Shown piece by piece: positions 63,209-64,000 of a stretch of 64,000 bases of DNA. Both the position numbers and the translations under genes were made by a program. The stretch is from the NCBI GenBank assembly GCA_903829815.1, contig CAIKRR010000077.1, positions 53,399 through 117,398 of the forward strand, read 5' to 3'. The notes under the pieces were generated by a model, which worked only from the letters and a program-made list of their open reading frames with translations, did not search any database and was not told where the DNA came from. The stretch's first letter is position 1; every line of letters starts with the position of its first letter. Source of the DNA: an uncultured Pseudomonadota bacterium (GTDB lineage Bacteria; Pseudomonadota; Gammaproteobacteria; Burkholderiales; SG8-39).

Positions 63209-64000
63209 TCAGCCCGGCAACGGGACATGCACGCCGTCGGGGGCGTTGACAAAGGCGAATGGATTCAGAAACTGGCGCCGCCAGAACAGAGCCTGGTCCA
63301 CTTCACTCAAGGCCGCCTCTTCACAGATGGCCGGCCATTTCTGCTCAATGGTCTTGATCTGATGGTTGACGATGTGGACGGCCTCTTCCTGGTTGAGCAG
63401 GAACACCGAGGCGGCAGCAATGCAAACCCCCACTTGACTGGTCCGCTCTGCGCCACGGATGAGCATGGCTTGCAAAGCCTGCTGACCGGATCGCGATTGC
63501 GGGCAAATGTCGTAGGCGGGCGTCAAGGCCAGTTGGTGTCCGTCCCAAAACGCCGCATGGTTGCGAGCGTGGTCATCGGTGTTGCCGCACAGGATGTTGA
63601 AGACCATTCGAGAGAACAACTCCCGCAAGGTCGCCTTCGGATTGACGAAGCGGTGGCGAATGATCTCGGCCAGCTTTTCGTAACTGGCGTACGCTGCCAT
63701 CATTTCATCAAGTTCAAACATCGTCAGCGCAGACACCATGGCGCGTCGGTGCCAATGGCCGTCAGACCACACCCGGTCAAAGCGTTCAATCAACAGGACA
63801 TCATTGCCCAGGGCTCTGCGCAAGTGCACCGGCGCAACATCAAGCCCCACCTCGTCGGCCAAACGCATGGCCATGAACTCGGCTTTGACCACACTGTAGA
63901 GATCATTGCTCGCAGAAAATTTGGCGATGAATTTGCGCTCGCCATCTTCCAGCAACACCTTGGGCCTGGCACCGCCCAGTGACGTGCCATGCAGCAAAGC
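63209..64000 (-). CDS. HipA-family serine/threonine kinase toxin, 5' part outside window
   Basis: At least 264 residues, missing the N-terminus at the right edge. It has the HipA loop SLGGARPKVLLE with FIAKF (Lys), VLLIERFDRV, the catalytic NILCGNTDDHARNHAAF (Asp and Asn), and the DFG-like YDICP. HipA kinases inactivate glutamyl-tRNA synthetase or other targets and cause dormancy unless bound by HipB. The partner gene would be upstream, beyond 64000. The C-terminus ends VNAPDGVHVPLPG. Confidence 0.88.
   Translation of the reverse strand, partial: ALLHGTSLGGARPKVLLEDGERKFIAKFSASNDLYSVVKAEFMAMRLADEVGLDVAPVHLRRALGNDVLLIERFDRVWSDGHWHRRAMVSALTMFELDEMMAAYASYEKLAEIIRHRFVNPKATLRELFSRMVFNILCGNTDDHARNHAAFWDGHQLALTPAYDICPQSRSGQQALQAMLIRGAERTSQVGVCIAAASVFLLNQEEAVHIVNHQIKTIEQKWPAICEEAALSEVDQALFWRRQFLNPFAFVNAPDGVHVPLPG

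Overview
The window is 64 kb of GC-rich chromosomal DNA from a betaproteobacterium, most probably a member of Burkholderiales. This is inferred from gene order and content: lolCDE next to a DUF2062 gene and comEC; an RpfE-type phosphoglycerate-mutase-like gene with recJ, dsbB, prfB and lysS; a phaC-phaA-phaB operon; and two orphan Bug-family periplasmic binding proteins. The genus cannot be fixed from sequence reading alone. I saw no rRNA, tRNA or CRISPR array.

Layout. 1-9 kb: the tail of a nitroreductase, a Wzx-like flippase, a 1171-residue protein built almost wholly of about 14 repeats of about 82 residues, two periplasmic binding proteins, and a pair of unknown membrane proteins. 9-13.5 kb: an esterase, an EamA exporter, and a tightly coupled trio of EctD-like dioxygenase, COG4091-type oxidoreductase and small ABM monooxygenase. 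13.6-17.6 kb: relA followed on the same strand by two tandem SGNH-like paralogues. 17.8-25.7 kb: an EamA exporter, an MtfA peptidase, an acyl-CoA ligase behind a 14-bp tandem repeat, an alpha/beta hydrolase, comEC and DUF2062. 25.6-35.1 kb: housekeeping genes (lolCDE, RpfE-type, recJ, dsbB, prfB with its programmed frameshift, lysS). 35.1-39.7 kb: a CMD-family gene and the polyhydroxybutyrate operon phaCAB. 39.8-46.9 kb: a GAE-type sugar epimerase, a ZIP transporter, yfiH, rluD, bamD, a YoaA/DinG helicase and an NlpC/P60 lipoprotein. 46.9-50 kb: a TSUP exporter, a TonB-like protein, a Bug protein and an orphan PIN-domain protein. 50-60 kb: an accessory catabolic stretch (DHOD-like flavoprotein, GST, hydrolase, Ldh-family dehydrogenase, two amidohydrolases, a two-domain VOC protein, DoxX, a second CMD protein). 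60-64 kb: an RpfC-like hybrid kinase, then decayed mobile and defence DNA: a topoisomerase-type zinc-finger relic, a 13-bp tandem repeat, an integrase tail, a fused AbiEi/AbiEii scar and an incomplete HipA-family gene running off the end.

How the genes work together. phaCAB makes PHB from acetyl-CoA. The lipoprotein-sorting ABC complex LolCDE and the lipoprotein BamD serve the outer membrane. RecJ and YoaA act in DNA repair, while ComEC takes up DNA. RelA makes the stringent alarmone. The least explained parts are the repeat protein, the relA-linked SGNH pair, the dioxygenase/oxidoreductase/monooxygenase trio, and the rearranged TA region at the right end.
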